The notes under the pieces were generated by a model. That model did no database searches and was not told the origin of the DNA. It worked only from the letters and a program-made list of their open reading frames with translations. From NCBI GenBank assembly GCA_902363255.1, contig CABIZO010000006.1, positions 124,001 through 188,000 on the forward strand: DNA of 64,000 nt, in the 5' to 3' direction. Within the stretch, counting starts at the first letter, position 1; every line of letters begins with the position of its first letter. The translations under genes and the position numbers were made by a program. Below are positions 32,858 through 42,949 of this stretch, in pieces. This DNA is from Peptostreptococcaceae bacterium (GTDB lineage: Bacteria; Bacillota; Clostridia; Peptostreptococcales; Peptostreptococcaceae).

Positions 32858-34414
32858 TTATACTATTTTAGTAGTGAAGTCTTCTATATTCCATACATCA
32901 TCTACTATGTCACTATAGAATTCAGGCTCATGACAAACTAATAAAACAGTTCCTTTAAATTCTTTGATTGCTTTCTTTAATTCATCCTTAGCTTCAACGT
33001 CTAAGTGGTTAGTAGGTTCGTCAAGTACTAAGAAGTTTATGTCTTTTAACATTAATTTACAAAGTCTTACCTTAGCAGCTTCCCCCCCACTAAGAACTCT
33101 AACTTGAGAAGTTATATGTTCATTTGAAAGTCCACATTTAGCTAAAGCTTGTCTTACTTCGTAATTTGTTAATACTGGATATTCTGCCCAAACATCATCT
33201 AGTGCAGTATTGTAGTTATCTTTAGAAGACTCTTGCTCGAAGTACCCTACTTCTAAATAATCTCCTAATTGTACTGAACCATCAAATGGTTTTTGTATTC
33301 CAAGTAAAGTTCTCAATAATGTAGATTTACCTATACCATTCATTCCTTTAAGAGCTATTTTTTGACCTCTTTCTAATTGGAAGTTTAATGGTTTAGTTAA
33401 AGGATCATTATATCCTAGTACTAAATCTTCAGTTTGGAATATGAATCTAGATGCCGCTCTCGCATTTCTAAAATCAAATGTTGGTTTTATTTTTTCTTTT
33501 GGTCTTTCTAAGATTTCCATCTTATCTAAAACTTTTTGTCTAGAGTTTGCCATACCACGTGTAGCAACTCTTGCTTTATTTCTTTGAACAAAGTCTTCAA
33601 GTTTTCTTCTTTCTTCAACTTGTCTTTCATAAGCACTTTCTTCTTGTCTTTTCTTAATTTCACTAAGTCTTACAAACTCATCGTAGTTACCTTTGTATCT
33701 AGTAAGTTCACCATTTTCTATATGATAAATTACATTACAAGTATCATTTATAAATGGAACATCATGTGATACTAATATAAAGCTGTTTTCATATTCTTGA
33801 AGATATCTAGTAAGCCATACTATATGTTCCTCATCTAAGTGGTTAGTAGGCTCATCAAGTATAAGTATCGTTGGACTTTCTAAAAGTAATTTAGTTAAAA
33901 GTACTTTTGTTCTCTGTCCTCCACTTAAATCATCAACATCTCTATCTAACCCTATATCTCCAAGACCTAACCCGTTAGCTACTTCTTGGATTTTTGCATC
34001 TATTGTATAGAATCCACTATTTTCTAATATTGTTTGAATTTCAGCAGTTTCTTCAAGAAGTTTTGTCATCTCATCATCACTTGCTTCTCCCATTTTATCA
34101 TACATAGCAAGCATTTCTTGCTCTAATTCAAACATATTCTTAAAAGCACCTCTAAGGATATCTTTTATTGTATTTCCTTTTTCAAGAACTGAATGCTGGT
34201 CTAAGTAACCAACAGTTGCTCTTGAAGACCATTTTATATTTCCTGCATCTGGCATAAGTTTTTTTGTTATTATATTTAAAAAACTAGATTTACCTTCACC
34301 ATTTGCACCAACTAGTGCTATATGTTCACCTTTTTTAAGTCTGAAGGATACATTTTCTAGTATAACTCTAGCTCCGAATCCATGACTGACATTTTCTACT
34401 ACAAGCATTTTCAC
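32858..34414 (-). CDS. ABC-F family ATPase
   Basis: 518 aa with two ATPase domains and no membrane part. Walker A GANGEGKSSF (about 37) and GMNGIGKSTL (about 357); signatures LSGGQRTKV and LSGGEAAKV; Walker B LILDEPTNHLD and LVLDEPTNHLD. The linker is arginine- and lysine-rich. ABC-F proteins act on ribosomes; some give antibiotic protection. The subfamily cannot be set by eye. Confidence 0.95.
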   Translation of the reverse strand: MKMLVVENVSHGFGARVILENVSFRLKKGEHIALVGANGEGKSSFLNIITKKLMPDAGNIKWSSRATVGYLDQHSVLEKGNTIKDILRGAFKNMFELEQEMLAMYDKMGEASDDEMTKLLEETAEIQTILENSGFYTIDAKIQEVANGLGLGDIGLDRDVDDLSGGQRTKVLLTKLLLESPTILILDEPTNHLDEEHIVWLTRYLQEYENSFILVSHDVPFINDTCNVIYHIENGELTRYKGNYDEFVRLSEIKKRQEESAYERQVEERRKLEDFVQRNKARVATRGMANSRQKVLDKMEILERPKEKIKPTFDFRNARAASRFIFQTEDLVLGYNDPLTKPLNFQLERGQKIALKGMNGIGKSTLLRTLLGIQKPFDGSVQLGDYLEVGYFEQESSKDNYNTALDDVWAEYPVLTNYEVRQALAKCGLSNEHITSQVRVLSGGEAAKVRLCKLMLKDINFLVLDEPTNHLDVEAKDELKKAIKEFKGTVLLVCHEPEFYSDIVDDVWNIEDFTTKIV

Positions 34415-34530
34415 ACCTCTTCATAAATTTTTTGTCTATAATATCTATACTATTATATTTCATTTTTATAAAAATGTATATTTATTATTTTTACCTTTTT
34501 TCAATAAGTAAAATATGATTATATCAAGAA

Positions 34531-34565
34531 AAAGAGTCATCTTAAAATTTTAAGTTGGCTCTTTT
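34531..34565 (-). terminator. Terminator after the phospholipase-like gene
   Basis: AAAGAGTCATCTTAAAA pairs with TTTTAAGTTGGCTCTTT (a few G-U/mismatch pairs), with TTTTTCTT after it on the minus strand. Confidence 0.75.
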
Positions 34566-34570
34566 AGTAA

Positions 34571-35308
34571 TTAATTATATCTATTCATTTTTTCGTTTTT
34601 TCTTATCATGTCTAAATCATCATAAAACATCAACATACATCCAGCCGTGCTTTTTTGAGCAAGATTTAATGCATTAAAAGCTATAAGATAAAATTTAGTT
34701 TTATAATCATTTATATTTTTGTACATGTAATCAAAGTTCAAAGCACTTCTAGAATTAAACTCTATATAGTCACTTACATTATTATAAATTAAAGGACCTT
34801 CTTTCGTTTTAAAACGCTTAACTTTTCTATAATTTTCTTTAACATATGTCTCAAATTGTTTATGGCTATCTAATAATTTTCTTTTTGCATGTTGAGGTAT
34901 GGTTACATCTTGAATTACATGGCACATAGCCCCAAAGTAAGCCATACCATTTACATAGTCATCTTTACTTATAAAATATAGTGCATTTTTATAATAAGTA
35001 TTGGCCAATGTCATTGCATTTGTTGTATGTCCGTACATACCCCTTTGCTCCTGTGGATTATAAAAATGAAAATAAGATTTAAAATCTTGATCAGCCCATA
35101 CCAATCCTTTATTTATATACGACTCAAAATTTTTATAAAACTGTACTTGTTTATCATAACCTTCTTCTTTTAGTACATCTAGTGCACTATTTTGTATAAA
35201 TAGATGTACCTCACAGTTCGTATTTATAATTTTCTTTTTAATAGGATTTATAACTCTAAACGTTTGAGATATTAATCTACCACAAACTAGCTCTACACGT
35301 TTCTTCAT
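34571..35308 (-). CDS. Zinc-dependent phospholipase C-like protein, no signal peptide
   Basis: 245 aa. HFYNPQEQRGMYGHTTNAMT, AYFGAMCHVIQDVTIPQHAKR and a HKQFETYV helix follow the H-x3-D/H-x3-D zinc-site pattern of phospholipase C and S1-P1 folds. Secreted enzymes begin, after cleavage, with a Trp zinc ligand; this one lacks both the signal peptide and that Trp. It may be cytosolic or spore-located. It begins 14 bp after the amidase gene and is in one operon with it. Confidence 0.8.
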   Translation of the reverse strand: MKKRVELVCGRLISQTFRVINPIKKKIINTNCEVHLFIQNSALDVLKEEGYDKQVQFYKNFESYINKGLVWADQDFKSYFHFYNPQEQRGMYGHTTNAMTLANTYYKNALYFISKDDYVNGMAYFGAMCHVIQDVTIPQHAKRKLLDSHKQFETYVKENYRKVKRFKTKEGPLIYNNVSDYIEFNSRSALNFDYMYKNINDYKTKFYLIAFNALNLAQKSTAGCMLMFYDDLDMIRKNEKMNRYN

Positions 35309-35321
35309 TTATATCACCACT

Positions 35322-36131
35322 TTAATTAGTCTGAAAATACTCTTCTACTCCGTCAGCAATACTTTGCATCATTTTTCTTTGATATTCTTTGTTAGACATC
35401 ATTTCATCTTCATTATAATTACTCATAAATCCCATTTCTACTAGCACTACTGGTACTTTAGACCAATTAAATCCTGTTAAGTCATCTCTTTCAAAGATAC
35501 CATTAACTTTAAATCCCCCATCGTCCATTTTATTTTTTATTATATTAGCACATTCATAACTAGCTTCGAAGATTGATGATGTGTATTTACCTCTTTGTGA
35601 TGGAATTAAAATAGATGCACCTGTTATCGATGTATCGTCAGAACCATCAGCGTGGATTCTAATCACCATATTTGCGTTCTTATCATTAGCAAATGTAGCT
35701 CTTTCTAGATTACTTATATTTACATCATGACTTTCCCTTGTCATAATAACTTCAAAACCTTTACTTATTAATATATGTTTTAAAACTTCAGATGCCTCTA
35801 AATTCAAAATATATTCTGGTTTTTTTGTGCTTATACCAACTGTACCAGAAGAAACTCTAGCCTTTTGGTATGGTGATCCTGGACCAACAGGTTCACTTTT
35901 CCAGTCACCCTTAGCTTGGTGACCTGGGTCTATACAAATTAAATACTTTTCTGATTTTTCTTTTTTCTCTGTACTTTCTGTTTTTGTTGAATCTTTACTT
36001 TTATCATCTATTTTTAACCCTGTAATTATAGATGCACTATTTTTATATAAGTTTTTCATAGGATCCGATTTTCCAATAAAGATTATTCCTAAAATTATTA
36101 TAATAGTTAAAGATACTTTATAAACTTTCAT
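35322..36131 (-). CDS. N-acetylmuramoyl-L-alanine amidase (Amidase_3, CwlD-like)
   Basis: 269 aa. A membrane anchor (residues 5-20), a lysine/serine linker, then an Amidase_3 domain with zinc ligands in CIDPGHQ (His), LNLEASEVL (Glu), VIRIHADGSD (His) and catalytic Glu in LVEMGFMSN. It cleaves between MurNAc and L-Ala in peptidoglycan. CwlD-type enzymes make the muramic lactam of spore cortex; whether this is that enzyme is uncertain. Confidence 0.88.
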   Translation of the reverse strand: MKVYKVSLTIIIILGIIFIGKSDPMKNLYKNSASIITGLKIDDKSKDSTKTESTEKKEKSEKYLICIDPGHQAKGDWKSEPVGPGSPYQKARVSSGTVGISTKKPEYILNLEASEVLKHILISKGFEVIMTRESHDVNISNLERATFANDKNANMVIRIHADGSDDTSITGASILIPSQRGKYTSSIFEASYECANIIKNKMDDGGFKVNGIFERDDLTGFNWSKVPVVLVEMGFMSNYNEDEMMSNKEYQRKMMQSIADGVEEYFQTN

Positions 36132-36293
36132 AAGCCTTCCTTTCTTTTTCTGTAATATTTTAATATAGATTATTATTTCCTACTTTTGATTGGCTTATTT
36201 ATCTTCATAGTTTTTTATTTTCTAGTTTTAACATATATATTTATATATCTAAATTTATAAGTAATTATAAATCTTTACTAAGAGGTTAAATAT

Positions 36294-36707
36294 ATGAGTG
36301 AGCAAAAAAAGAAATATAAGAAAAAAAAGAGATCTAAAAAAGTAAATTGCTGCGATAAAAGTACTAATAATTACTCTAATAATGAAACAAGTTCTTCTTG
36401 TAATAATTCAAATAGTAAATCTAATAACAATACAAATAAGACTTCTAAACTTTGTGCTTTTAGTTCTATCGATTACATAGTCTTAGCATCTACATTAGCT
36501 ATTGCTTTAGGTGAAGAGTTATCTAATAATGATATAAATATTTTAGCCTCATTTTTTGCAGTCTTGTCTGATGAATTGGCTTTAATAGGTGCAGTTGATC
36601 AATGTAACTCTGGAGATGATAACACTTCTGTTTTCGTTCCTCCTATTCCTGATGTGGCTGCTACATCCTCACAGAAAAGAAGTAAAAATATTAAAAAAAA
36701 GAAATAA
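36294..36707 (+). CDS. Lys/Asn-rich protein with a conserved helical core
   Basis: 137 aa. The basic N-terminus (KKKYKKKKRSKK), with a Cys pair and an Asn/Ser linker, is followed by a hydrophobic helical core (SIDYIVLASTLAIALGEEL, ILASFFAVLSDELALIG, residues 58-100) and a basic tail. Low-complexity ends and a helical middle suggest a small spore or nucleoid protein, but I do not recognise it. Confidence 0.7.
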   Translation: MSEQKKKYKKKKRSKKVNCCDKSTNNYSNNETSSSCNNSNSKSNNNTNKTSKLCAFSSIDYIVLASTLAIALGEELSNNDINILASFFAVLSDELALIGAVDQCNSGDDNTSVFVPPIPDVAATSSQKRSKNIKKKK

Positions 36708-36738
36708 AAACATTTTTTTCAAAAAATTACATGTTTTT
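36706..36738 (+). terminator. Terminator after 36294-36707
   Basis: AAAAACAT / ATGTTTTT stem; TTTCTTTT follows. Confidence 0.65.
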
Positions 36739-36900
36739 ATTTCTTTTAATTTTTTTGTTCTTTAAATTTAGCCATTGTAAAATATCCTTTGTTTTTTTAT
36801 GAAATCTTAGGCCTTCTTGAAACTCATTTCCAAGGATTAAAACTTCGATACTGAGCAACATAATATTAAAGCACCAACATGAACTCATGACAGAAAGAAG

Positions 36901-37920
36901 GTGTTTTATATTTTAAATAAAAATTTTAAAGATGAAGTTGCTATATCGAAAGTCAAAAGTAAAATTAATGGTTTAGTTTTAATATTTTTTTATGTTTTTC
37001 TATATTTTTTCTCAAATAATTTTATTTATTCACAATCATTAGAAAAAAGTGACTGCGAATACTTAATACCAATGGGAAATATATTACAAATTGATGCAGA
37101 ATTAAAAAATATTATTGTCAGAAATGAAATTGATAATTGTCCCTTAAAAATTGGTGACTCTATATTAAAAATTGAAGATAATGATATTAATTCTTATGAA
37201 GATTTTAATTACACTCTTTCTTCTTTAAATAAAACTAATAATATTTCAGTATTAATAAGAAGAGAAAAATCAGTTTTTTGTTTAAAATGTGATAAAAATG
37301 CCTTAGAAAAAATTAATTTTAATAACTTAATATCAGGTTTTGCTACTTTAACTTATATCAATCCTGAAACAAAGGAATTTGGTGCTGTAGCTCATGCAAT
37401 TAATATCGGTACTACAAGAAAGATTCCTATAAAAAAGGGTTGTATATCTTGCACAGATAATTTAAATATAAAGAAATCACATAAAGGTAATGTAGGTTGT
37501 ATTAATGCATCTAAAAATAATGTGATTGGTGAATTTAGTGATAATACTACTTTTGGTATTAAAGGTGAAATAAATAATGTTGATTTATCTAATCACAAAA
37601 GGTACAAAGTCGCTGAAATAGATGACGTTAAATTAGGTAAAGCTCAAATAATTTTACAGAACAAAAATAATGTTTGTAAAAAGTATAATGTAGAAATAAT
37701 TAATATTGAAAAACAAAGAACACCTGATTCAAAAGGAATTAAAATTAAAATTACTGATCCTCAGCTTTTAAAAGAAACTGGTGGTATTGTACAAGGAATG
37801 AGTGGAACTCCAATAGTACAAGGTGATAAAATAGTTGGTGCTGTATCTCATGCTTTAGAAAATAATCCATCTATTGGATATGGTGTTTATATTAAATGGA
37901 TGTTAGAAGAATCAAGATAA
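36901..37920 (+). CDS. SpoIVB-like serine protease (peptidase S55)
   Basis: About 339 aa. One N-terminal membrane helix, a PDZ-like part (CPLKIGDSILKIEDNDINSYEDF, residues 80-105), and the S55 domain: FGAVAHAINIG (His), an Asp region near 260-300, and GGIVQGMSGTPIVQ with the catalytic Ser, ending VSHALENNPSIGYGVYIKWML. Signals from forespore to mother cell. The start is unclear: the GTG at 36901 overlaps a GAAGGTG ribosome site, so a start up to 9 nt later is possible. It may work with the bofC-like protein at 3.2 kb. Confidence 0.88.
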   Translation: MFYILNKNFKDEVAISKVKSKINGLVLIFFYVFLYFFSNNFIYSQSLEKSDCEYLIPMGNILQIDAELKNIIVRNEIDNCPLKIGDSILKIEDNDINSYEDFNYTLSSLNKTNNISVLIRREKSVFCLKCDKNALEKINFNNLISGFATLTYINPETKEFGAVAHAINIGTTRKIPIKKGCISCTDNLNIKKSHKGNVGCINASKNNVIGEFSDNTTFGIKGEINNVDLSNHKRYKVAEIDDVKLGKAQIILQNKNNVCKKYNVEIINIEKQRTPDSKGIKIKITDPQLLKETGGIVQGMSGTPIVQGDKIVGAVSHALENNPSIGYGVYIKWMLEESR

Positions 37921-37940
37921 AGAGTTGCATATGCAACTCT
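37921..37940 (+). terminator. Terminator after the SpoIVB-like gene
   Basis: AGAGTTGC / GCAACTCT stem with an ATAT loop, then TTATTTTTTT. Confidence 0.88.
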
Positions 37941-38243
37941 TTATTTTTTTAAAATATATATATTTTAAATCTTTAATAAATAGTTAATAATAAGAGTATA
38001 AACGAAAATATGTATAAATATTTTATAATAATATAAATACTAGCTTAGTTTAATGTTACACTTATTAAATAGAATATTTTTACTAATTATAATATAAAAT
38101 TAATAATTTTACTTTATTAATTGTATATTATAAAGGTATAATTATATTGTATATTTTACTTAAATTGAAATAAGCATAAAAGAAATTTTGTAAAAATCCT
38201 CAAATATGTTATAATTATTCATTAAAATAAGGAGGTTAATCTT
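37941..38243. other. AT-rich intergenic region before the PBP gene
   Basis: No frame with a ribosome site, hairpin or conserved RNA is visible. It must hold the promoter of the downstream PBP gene, but no clear -35/-10 pair stands out. Confidence 0.5.
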
Positions 38244-40928
38244 ATGGGAAGAGATAATCGTGATGATAAGAATAAAATCAAGAGAAGAAAAGTAAGCTCT
38301 TCAGATAAAATAAATACATCTCAATCCTCGAGTTCATCGAGTAATTCCAGTAGTTCTAATAACAGAAGAAAAAAAACAAGTAAAAAAAGCTCTGGAAAAT
38401 TTAAAGGTGTTAAAACTGTAGCATTAGTATTTCTAGTACTTTTAGTAGTAGGTGTGGCTGCTGTTTCAGGAGTTGTATTTGCTTCACTTAGAAATACTGA
38501 AACTATTAATAAAGCTTACTTAGATAAAAAGACATATCAAACAACAGAAATTTTATATGCTGATGGCGATGTGTTAGCCAAAGCTCAAACTTCTAACAAG
38601 AAGGAACCTGTAGATGATATAAGTGATATAAGTATAAACTTACAGCATGCTCTAATATCTGCAGAGGATGAACGTTTTTATGAACATGGTGGTGTTGATA
38701 TTAAAGGTTTAACACGTTCTGTTATAAATACACTTTTAGGTAATAAACAAGGTGGTTCAACAATTCCTATGCAGGTTTCAAAGATGTTAATTACGTCTCA
38801 GGAACAAAGCATTACTCGTAAAATAAAGGATATTTACTATGCTTTCGAAATGAGTAAAACAGTATCTAAAGAGGATATTTTACTAGCTTATTTAAATAAC
38901 TTCTATGCTGGTAGAGGTTTATATGGAGCTGAAGCTGCAGCTCAAGGATACTTCAATGTAAAGGCAAGTGAGTTAACTGTTGGTCAAGCTGCTTTATTAA
39001 TGGCTGCTACAAATAACCCAAGCAGATATTCGCCTTATACAACAGATAAGTTAAATGGTTCTGAAACTAAGGAAGATTTAGAAAATAAATTATTATTCTA
39101 TACTAATACTGCAGATGATGATTTAGATGAACCAACTGAAGTAGAACTACAAATGATTGATAAACTATACTACACTTGGAAGTTAGTAGATTTTGATACA
39201 TATAACCAATTAAAACAAAAAAATATTGTTGTAAGAAAAGCAGTTCCTAGAGAAGCTGCTAAAACAAAACAAAAAGCTATATTAGCAAAAATGCTGAGAT
39301 TAGGATATATTACACAAGAAGAATATGATAAAGAAGTAGCTGCACCAATTGAAATAAAGCTACCAAAAGCAAAAGAAACTGTTGTTTCTTCTGTAGAAGA
39401 CTATGTTTACTCTGAAGTAATAGAGGCTTTAATGGAACAAGGATACACTAAAGAAGAAGCACAAAATATGTATTATAACGGTGGACTTAGAATCTATACC
39501 ACTATAGATTCTGGTATGCAAAAAAATCTAGAAACACAATATAACGATAACAATAATTTCCCTAATACTAGAAGGGGTACTGATGGCATTGTTCAACCTC
39601 AATCAGCAATGGTGATCTTAGACTATAGAACAGGTCAAATTAAGTCATTAATAGGTGGTAGATATGTTAAAGGTAAAAGAACTCTAAATAGAGCAACAAC
39701 TCCAGAGCAACCTGGATCAACTATAAAACCTTTATCAGTTTACACTCCTGCTATAGATACTTTAGAAACTACACAAGCCAACGCATTTAGTGATGCAAGA
39801 GGTGGATATAAGTTCGAGAAGAATCAAAAGTGGAATCCAAAAACTACAACTGCTGGATCTGGTCAGATGAGTGTTCGTAAAGCTTTAGCCATGTCATCAA
39901 ATACCATAGCAGTAAAAGTTGCAGAAACATTAGGTGATTCTTATTCTGAATGTACTGATGTAATGATGGACTACCTTAAAAACTTTGGTATAAGCACATT
40001 ATTAGATAGTAAAACAAAAGAAGAAAGTTATACAGATAGATACTTCCCTTCTTTAGTTTTAGGTGGTATGGTTTATGGTATATCTCCATTAGAAATGGCT
40101 GCTGCTTATGGTACTCTAGCTAATGGCGGTACTTATATAGAACCTACAGTATTTACTACTATTACAACTTTTGATGGTAATTTATTAGTAAAATCTAATC
40201 CTCAAGAAAACAGAGTTGTAAGTGAAGATGTAGCTTATGTTATAACTGATATGCTTCAAGCTGTTGTTAAAGAAGGTACTGGTAAAAATGCAGCTATAAG
40301 TAATATGGCTGTTGCAGGTAAAACAGGTACTACTAATGACGCTTTAGATGCTTGGTTTGTTGGTTATACTCCATACTATGTTGGAGCAACATATATAGGT
40401 GATGATGCAGGAACAGGTGAAGCAAGACAAAGTGTTGTTGGAACAAGCGCTACTGCCGCTGCGCTTTGGTCAAAAGTTATGACTCCTATTCATAAAAACT
40501 TAACATCTGTAGAAAAGTTTACTAAGCCTGATGGTGTTTACTTTACAAAAATAAATCCAATAGATGGTGGAACTTCCTCTTATGGTGTAAGTGCTGCATT
40601 TATTGATGGAACATCTCCTCAACGTGCAAGTACTCAAGCAACACCAAGTCAAGATAAAGAGGTTGAGGAAGAGAAACCAAATACTGATGAGGCTGGAGAT
40701 GGAGATAATCCTCCTGAAGAAGATAATACAGAAGAACCAGAGGAAACTATACCTCCTGAAGATACAGGCGGCAATACCAACGAAGGTAATAATAACAATA
40801 ATAACAATAATAACAGTAATAGCGATAATAATAATGCCAATACTGGTTCTAATTCTAATGAAGATAACTCTGGAGATATTCCAGTAGATAACGCAACACC
40901 AGAAACTAATGAACAAGTTGATGAATAA
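38244..40928 (+). CDS. Class A penicillin-binding protein (PBP1A type)
   Basis: 894 aa. A charged serine-rich cytosolic tail, one membrane helix (54-76), then glycosyltransferase GT51 (EDERFYEHGGVDIKGL, QGGSTIPMQVSKML, AYLNNFYAGRGLYGAEAAAQ), and a transpeptidase with GSTIKPL (Ser-x-x-Lys), SSNT and KTGTTNDAL. The C-terminal 130 residues are an acidic, then Asn-rich, disordered tail. Polymerises and cross-links peptidoglycan. AAGGAGG lies before the ATG. Confidence 0.96.
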   Translation: MGRDNRDDKNKIKRRKVSSSDKINTSQSSSSSSNSSSSNNRRKKTSKKSSGKFKGVKTVALVFLVLLVVGVAAVSGVVFASLRNTETINKAYLDKKTYQTTEILYADGDVLAKAQTSNKKEPVDDISDISINLQHALISAEDERFYEHGGVDIKGLTRSVINTLLGNKQGGSTIPMQVSKMLITSQEQSITRKIKDIYYAFEMSKTVSKEDILLAYLNNFYAGRGLYGAEAAAQGYFNVKASELTVGQAALLMAATNNPSRYSPYTTDKLNGSETKEDLENKLLFYTNTADDDLDEPTEVELQMIDKLYYTWKLVDFDTYNQLKQKNIVVRKAVPREAAKTKQKAILAKMLRLGYITQEEYDKEVAAPIEIKLPKAKETVVSSVEDYVYSEVIEALMEQGYTKEEAQNMYYNGGLRIYTTIDSGMQKNLETQYNDNNNFPNTRRGTDGIVQPQSAMVILDYRTGQIKSLIGGRYVKGKRTLNRATTPEQPGSTIKPLSVYTPAIDTLETTQANAFSDARGGYKFEKNQKWNPKTTTAGSGQMSVRKALAMSSNTIAVKVAETLGDSYSECTDVMMDYLKNFGISTLLDSKTKEESYTDRYFPSLVLGGMVYGISPLEMAAAYGTLANGGTYIEPTVFTTITTFDGNLLVKSNPQENRVVSEDVAYVITDMLQAVVKEGTGKNAAISNMAVAGKTGTTNDALDAWFVGYTPYYVGATYIGDDAGTGEARQSVVGTSATAAALWSKVMTPIHKNLTSVEKFTKPDGVYFTKINPIDGGTSSYGVSAAFIDGTSPQRASTQATPSQDKEVEEEKPNTDEAGDGDNPPEEDNTEEPEETIPPEDTGGNTNEGNNNNNNNNNSNSDNNNANTGSNSNEDNSGDIPVDNATPETNEQVDE

Positions 40929-40937
40929 TAAACAAAT

Positions 40938-40971
40938 AAAAAACTTCCTTTATGATAAAGGAAGTTTTTTT
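40938..40971. terminator. Bidirectional terminator between PBP and spoVAE
   Basis: AAAAAACTTCCTTTA / TAAAGGAAGTTTTTT stem with a 3-4 nt loop. Confidence 0.9.
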
Positions 40972-40972
40972 A

Positions 40973-41335
40973 TCAAGGTTTTGCCTTAGGGTTAAATATC
41001 ACAGATATTAGGTAACCAAAGAATATTGCTGCTGCCACACCTCCTGCTGTAGCAGTTACTCCTCCTGTAAATATACCTAGAAATCCATCAGTTTCAATTC
41101 CTTTCATAACTCCTTTTGCTAAAGAGTATCCAAAACCAATTATAGGTACAGTGGCACCTGAGCCACCAAAGTTAACTATAGGCTCATACACCCCTAAAAA
41201 TGTTAAAATAGCTCCTAAACTTACATATGTGACCATTACGTAAGGTGTTTGCATCTTAAAGTAATCCATCATTATTTGAGCTATTACACATATTAAACCA
41301 CCTACTATAAACACTTTTATATAATCTAATAACAT
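40973..41335 (-). CDS. spoVAE: SpoVAE, spore DPA-channel protein
   Basis: 120 aa, three to four hydrophobic helices, with the SpoVAC/AE motif FGGSGATVPIIGFGYSLAKGVM. SpoVA proteins take dipicolinic acid into the forespore and release it in germination. It lies 12 bp after spoVAD. Confidence 0.93.
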   Translation of the reverse strand: MLLDYIKVFIVGGLICVIAQIMMDYFKMQTPYVMVTYVSLGAILTFLGVYEPIVNFGGSGATVPIIGFGYSLAKGVMKGIETDGFLGIFTGGVTATAGGVAAAIFFGYLISVIFNPKAKP

Positions 41336-41347
41336 AAGCTATACCTC

Positions 41348-42361
41348 CTATTCATTTACAATTACTACACCATGAGCTATGGATGGTATAGTTTGTTTTT
41401 GAAGAGTACTTGTTGGAGATAATAAAGCTCCCGTTGATACTAACATAACTTTATTAAATTCTTTTTTAAGTAATTTATCGTATATGTATGAAGAAAATAC
41501 GGTAGCTGAACATCCACATCCACTTCCTCCACAATGTACATCTTGTTCTTCTAAATCAAATATTTCTATACCACAATCTGTATAGACTTTAGATATATCT
41601 AGATTCATCTCTTTTAATAAATCTATAACTATTTGTTTTCCAAACTTGCCTAAATCCCCAGTAGCTATAATATCAAAGCTATTTGGGTCATCCTTTGTAT
41701 CTTGAAAATATGAATATATAGTATCGATTGCTGCAGGGGCCATAGCCGCTCCCATATTATTTCCATCATCAATTCCCTTATCTATAACTTTTCCTGGTAT
41801 AATATATTTTATTTTGGGACCATTTCCTTCTTTAGTAAGTAAAACACTCCCAGCACCTGTTACTGTCCATTGAGCTGTCATCGGTTTTTGATTTCCTAAT
41901 TCTAGAGGGAATCTAAATTGTCTTTCTGCTGTACAATAGTGACTTGATGTTCCACACAATGCATACTCAGCATATTCGCCATCTATAGCCATAGCCCCCA
42001 AGCACATCCCCTCTGACATAGTTGAACAAGCTCCATATATACCAAAGAATGGTATAGCCAATTCTCTAGCCGCGAAGGATGCTGGAAATAATTGATTTAA
42101 TAGATCTCCTCCAAATAGAAAATCCACATCTTCTAATGTTTTATTTGCTTTTTTAACACTCATTTCCATGACTGTTTGCACCATTTTGCTTTCTGCTAAT
42201 TCCCAGGTCTTTTCACCATATAAATCATCAGACAAAATTAAATCAAATTTATCTTTTAAAGGTCCTTCCCCTTCTTTAGGTCCTACTACAGATGATGCTG
42301 CAATAATAGTAGGCATATTATTTAATCTTATAGTTCTTTTTCCTATTCTTTTTTTATTCAT
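41348..42361 (-). CDS. spoVAD: SpoVAD, DPA-binding spore protein
   Basis: 337 aa of thiolase-like fold, with GIYGACSTMSEGMCLGAMAI, CGTSSHYCTAERQFRFP and HCGGSGCGCSA. It binds DPA at the inner spore membrane. Middle gene of spoVAC-spoVAD-spoVAE. Confidence 0.95.
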   Translation of the reverse strand: MNKKRIGKRTIRLNNMPTIIAASSVVGPKEGEGPLKDKFDLILSDDLYGEKTWELAESKMVQTVMEMSVKKANKTLEDVDFLFGGDLLNQLFPASFAARELAIPFFGIYGACSTMSEGMCLGAMAIDGEYAEYALCGTSSHYCTAERQFRFPLELGNQKPMTAQWTVTGAGSVLLTKEGNGPKIKYIIPGKVIDKGIDDGNNMGAAMAPAAIDTIYSYFQDTKDDPNSFDIIATGDLGKFGKQIVIDLLKEMNLDISKVYTDCGIEIFDLEEQDVHCGGSGCGCSATVFSSYIYDKLLKKEFNKVMLVSTGALLSPTSTLQKQTIPSIAHGVVIVNE

Positions 42362-42394
42362 AATTTCACATCCTTAAATATTAATTTTTACTCA

Positions 42395-42853
42395 TTAAAA
42401 AATTAATTTGATAAAGTAATATAATAATCCACATATTATGGATGAAGAAATACCATATACTAAAACAGGCCCTGCTATTTTAAATAGGTTTGCTCCTACC
42501 CCTGTTACATATCCTTCTTTCTTAAACTCCATAGCTGGAGATACAATTGAATTTGCAAAACCAGTTATAGGTATAATTGATCCAGCTCCAGCTCGTTTTC
42601 CTATAAGGTCGTACACTCCTAAACCTGTAAGAAATGCTCCTAGGAAAATTAATGTCATTGATGTTGCAGAAGCTGCTGCTAGCTTATCTAAATTAATAAT
42701 CTTCATATAAAAATCATTAATACCTTGCCCTATACAACAAATTAATCCTCCTACTAAAAAAGCCATTATAATATTTTTTAAATAAGTTGGCTTTGGACTC
42801 ATTTTTTCTACATATTGTTTATATTCATTTTTATCAGGTTGCATATCTGACAT
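42395..42853 (-). CDS. spoVAC: SpoVAC, DPA channel protein
   Basis: About 152 aa with four to five hydrophobic helices and the motif AGAGSIIPITGFANSIVSPAMEFK. The frame opens at 42868, but GGAGGTAAGAT spaces the ATG at 42853 correctly (MSDMQPDKNEY). In B. subtilis SpoVAC is a mechanosensitive pore. Confidence 0.94.
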   Translation of the reverse strand: MSDMQPDKNEYKQYVEKMSPKPTYLKNIIMAFLVGGLICCIGQGINDFYMKIINLDKLAAASATSMTLIFLGAFLTGLGVYDLIGKRAGAGSIIPITGFANSIVSPAMEFKKEGYVTGVGANLFKIAGPVLVYGISSSIICGLLYYFIKLIF

Positions 42854-42949
42854 ATATCTTACCTCCATTTTTTATAAATAATTAAGTGCAATATATATTT
42901 ATTATTTGAAGAAAAGTAAAAAATAAACTAAATATTTCTATATATTAAA

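Noticed and set aside
40500..40916. Long open frames on both strands opposite the PBP tail.
   Set aside because: They are shadows of the Asn-rich low-complexity tail; no ribosome site or protein-like features.
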